From Pseudomonadota bacterium (lineage in GTDB: Bacteria > Pseudomonadota > Gammaproteobacteria > Steroidobacterales > Steroidobacteraceae): a stretch of 8,921 bases of DNA. Where the stretch lies: assembly GCA_003242275.1 (NCBI GenBank), contig QGUX01000140.1:1-8921 (forward strand), written 5' to 3'. The position numbers and the translations under genes are program-made. This document shows, piece after piece, positions 7,744-8,921 of the stretch (positions are counted from its first letter, which is position 1; the number at the start of each line of letters is the position of its first letter). The notes below the pieces were generated by a model. The model made no database searches. It saw only the letters and a program-made list of their open reading frames with translations, and was not told the DNA's origin.

Positions 7744-8921
7744 GCCCCCCCAGGGAGCGGTCCGGGCCCGCCGCCCGCGTGCTGGTGGTCGACGACAACC
7801 TGTTCTCGCTGCGCATCACCACCACCACGCTGCGCCACGCGGGATTCGAGGTCACCGAGGCCACCAATGGCGCCGACGCACTCGCCCTGTTCGAGCGCTT
7901 CCGCCACGACGCGGTGCTGCTGGACCTGGTGATGCCCGGCCTGGACGGGTTCGAGGTCTGCCGGCGGCTCCGCGCCCTGCCGCGCGGCGCCGGCGTCCCC
8001 ATCCTGATGTTCACCGGCCGCGACGACACCGGATCGATCGAGCGCGCCTACGAGACGGGCGCCACCGACTTCATCCCCAAGCCCATCAACCTGGCGCTGC
8101 TGTCCCATCGCGTGCGCTACGCCCTGCGCGCCAGCGCCGCCGCGGAAGCCAGCCGCCGCACCACCGAGCGCCTGGTGCGCGCGCAGCGGGTGGCGAACCT
8201 GGGCAACTGGTCGCTGTCGCCCGATGGCGGCGCGGAGATGTCGGAGGAGCTGCTGCGCATCCTGGAGATCCCGGCGGGCGTGGAACCCGCGAAGCGGGTG
8301 GCCCTGTTCCTCAGCCGCGTGCACCCGGAGGACCGGGGACGCGTCGGCGCGGCATCGGCCGACCTGCGGCGGCAGGACACCCCCATGCAGGTGCAGTTCC
8401 GCTACCGCCGCCGTGACGGCTCGCTGCGCACGCTGCATGCCGTGGGCTCGCCAGTGCTGGACGAAGAGGGCAACGTGGCCGGCTACGAGGGCATCACGCA
8501 GGACATCACCGAGCGCGTCGAGGCCCAGGAGCGCATCCGCCGGCTGGCCGACTACGACGCCACCACCGGGCTGCCGAACCGCAAGCTGTTCCTCGAATCC
8601 GCGTGGCCGCGGCTGCAGCAGCTCGCGGCCGAAGGCGGCGGCGGGGCCCTGTTCCACCTCGACATCGACCTGTTCAAGGCCGTCAACGATGCCTTCGGGC
8701 GCGCGACCGGCGATGCCATCCTCAGGGAGATTGCCGGCCGCCTGCGCGCCTGGGTGGCGGAGCCCGCCGTGGCGGGCGCCGGGAACCGGGCCGGCGAACG
8801 GCCGCTGCTCGCCTGCGTCGGCGGGGGGGGCCTCACCCTGCTGGCCCCCCCCCCCCGCGGGGAGGGCCCGTCTCTTTTAACCAACTCCCCGGCCCCCAGG
8901 ACCGACTTCAAACCCTTTTCC
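7740..8921 (+). CDS. Response regulator REC-PAS-GGDEF, truncated by the window end
   Basis: The ATG at 7740 overlaps the kinase stop by 4 bp (ATGA), with GGGAGG at 7730-7735. The 394 visible residues stay open to the edge. REC (about 12-128) has D18/D19, phospho-acceptor D62 in [12 protein letters not shown]92 and K114. A PAS_3-like domain with its PAC segment follows (about 150-258), ending [12 protein letters not shown]. The GGDEF domain begins at [14 protein letters not shown] (268-281) and has [12 protein letters not shown] with D308/D310 for metal and GTP. The signature site (361-365) reads GGGGL instead of GGDEF, within sequence that turns into long G and C runs, so I suspect bad base calls. 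No RxxD inhibitory site precedes it. The likely role is phosphorylation-controlled cyclic-di-GMP synthesis downstream of the kinase. A C-terminal EAL domain could follow outside the window. Confidence 0.85.
8822..8921. other. Low-quality-looking contig end with homopolymer runs
   Basis: Runs of eight G (8823-8830) and twelve C (8845-8856) are followed by atypical T- and A-containing sequence (CTCTTTTAACC, AAACCCTTTTCC). Third-position bias and protein similarity both decay here. The translation after about residue 372 of the regulator ([12 protein letters not shown] and onwards) no longer resembles a GGDEF domain. This is what a poorly supported assembly end looks like. Confidence 0.6.

Overview
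The window is GC-rich DNA with strong G/C preference at third codon positions. It carries a TonB-dependent outer-membrane receptor, other Gram-negative envelope proteins and phosphorelay signalling proteins. This fits a proteobacterium, probably a high-GC gammaproteobacterium such as a Xanthomonadales relative; that placement is inference from gene style. The left edge cuts a gene, and the right edge runs into homopolymer-rich, low-quality-looking sequence, so the window looks like a whole short draft or metagenomic contig.

Left part (1-2511). A minus-strand gene enters from the left edge; only about 24 N-terminal residues are visible, and they resemble an HNH-endonuclease-like family. About 500 bp without a convincing gene follows, holding a few short inverted repeats. 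A plus-strand gene for a Tat-exported ferritin-like protein (PF12902-like, 393 aa) comes next. It ends in a perfect 10-bp inverted repeat that overlaps its stop codon, and a second GC-rich hairpin lies 33 bp further on. A small outer-membrane beta-barrel protein then starts on what may be a leaderless mRNA.

Middle (2512-2859). A short minus-strand gene converges on the barrel gene. It appears broken by a one-base deletion and would encode about 70 aa if repaired. Its 5' end faces the start of the main operon.

Right part (2860-8921). Four tightly packed plus-strand genes form one probable operon: a TonB-dependent receptor; a periplasmic YfiR/DUF4154 protein (7-bp gap); a hybrid histidine kinase with a CHASE8-like periplasmic sensor, HAMP, HisKA, HATPase, REC and HPt domains (4-bp overlap, GTG start); and a REC-PAS-GGDEF response regulator (4-bp overlap) cut by the window end.

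The main idea is that these four genes form a trans-envelope relay modelled on YfiBNR. In that known system the periplasmic inhibitor YfiR acts on the CHASE8-HAMP-GGDEF cyclase YfiN and is sequestered by the outer-membrane protein YfiB. Here a TonB receptor sits in the outer-membrane position, and the CHASE8-HAMP input is attached to a kinase. The GGDEF output has moved to a separate phosphorylated regulator. The domain identities are well supported by motifs; the functional wiring is inference.
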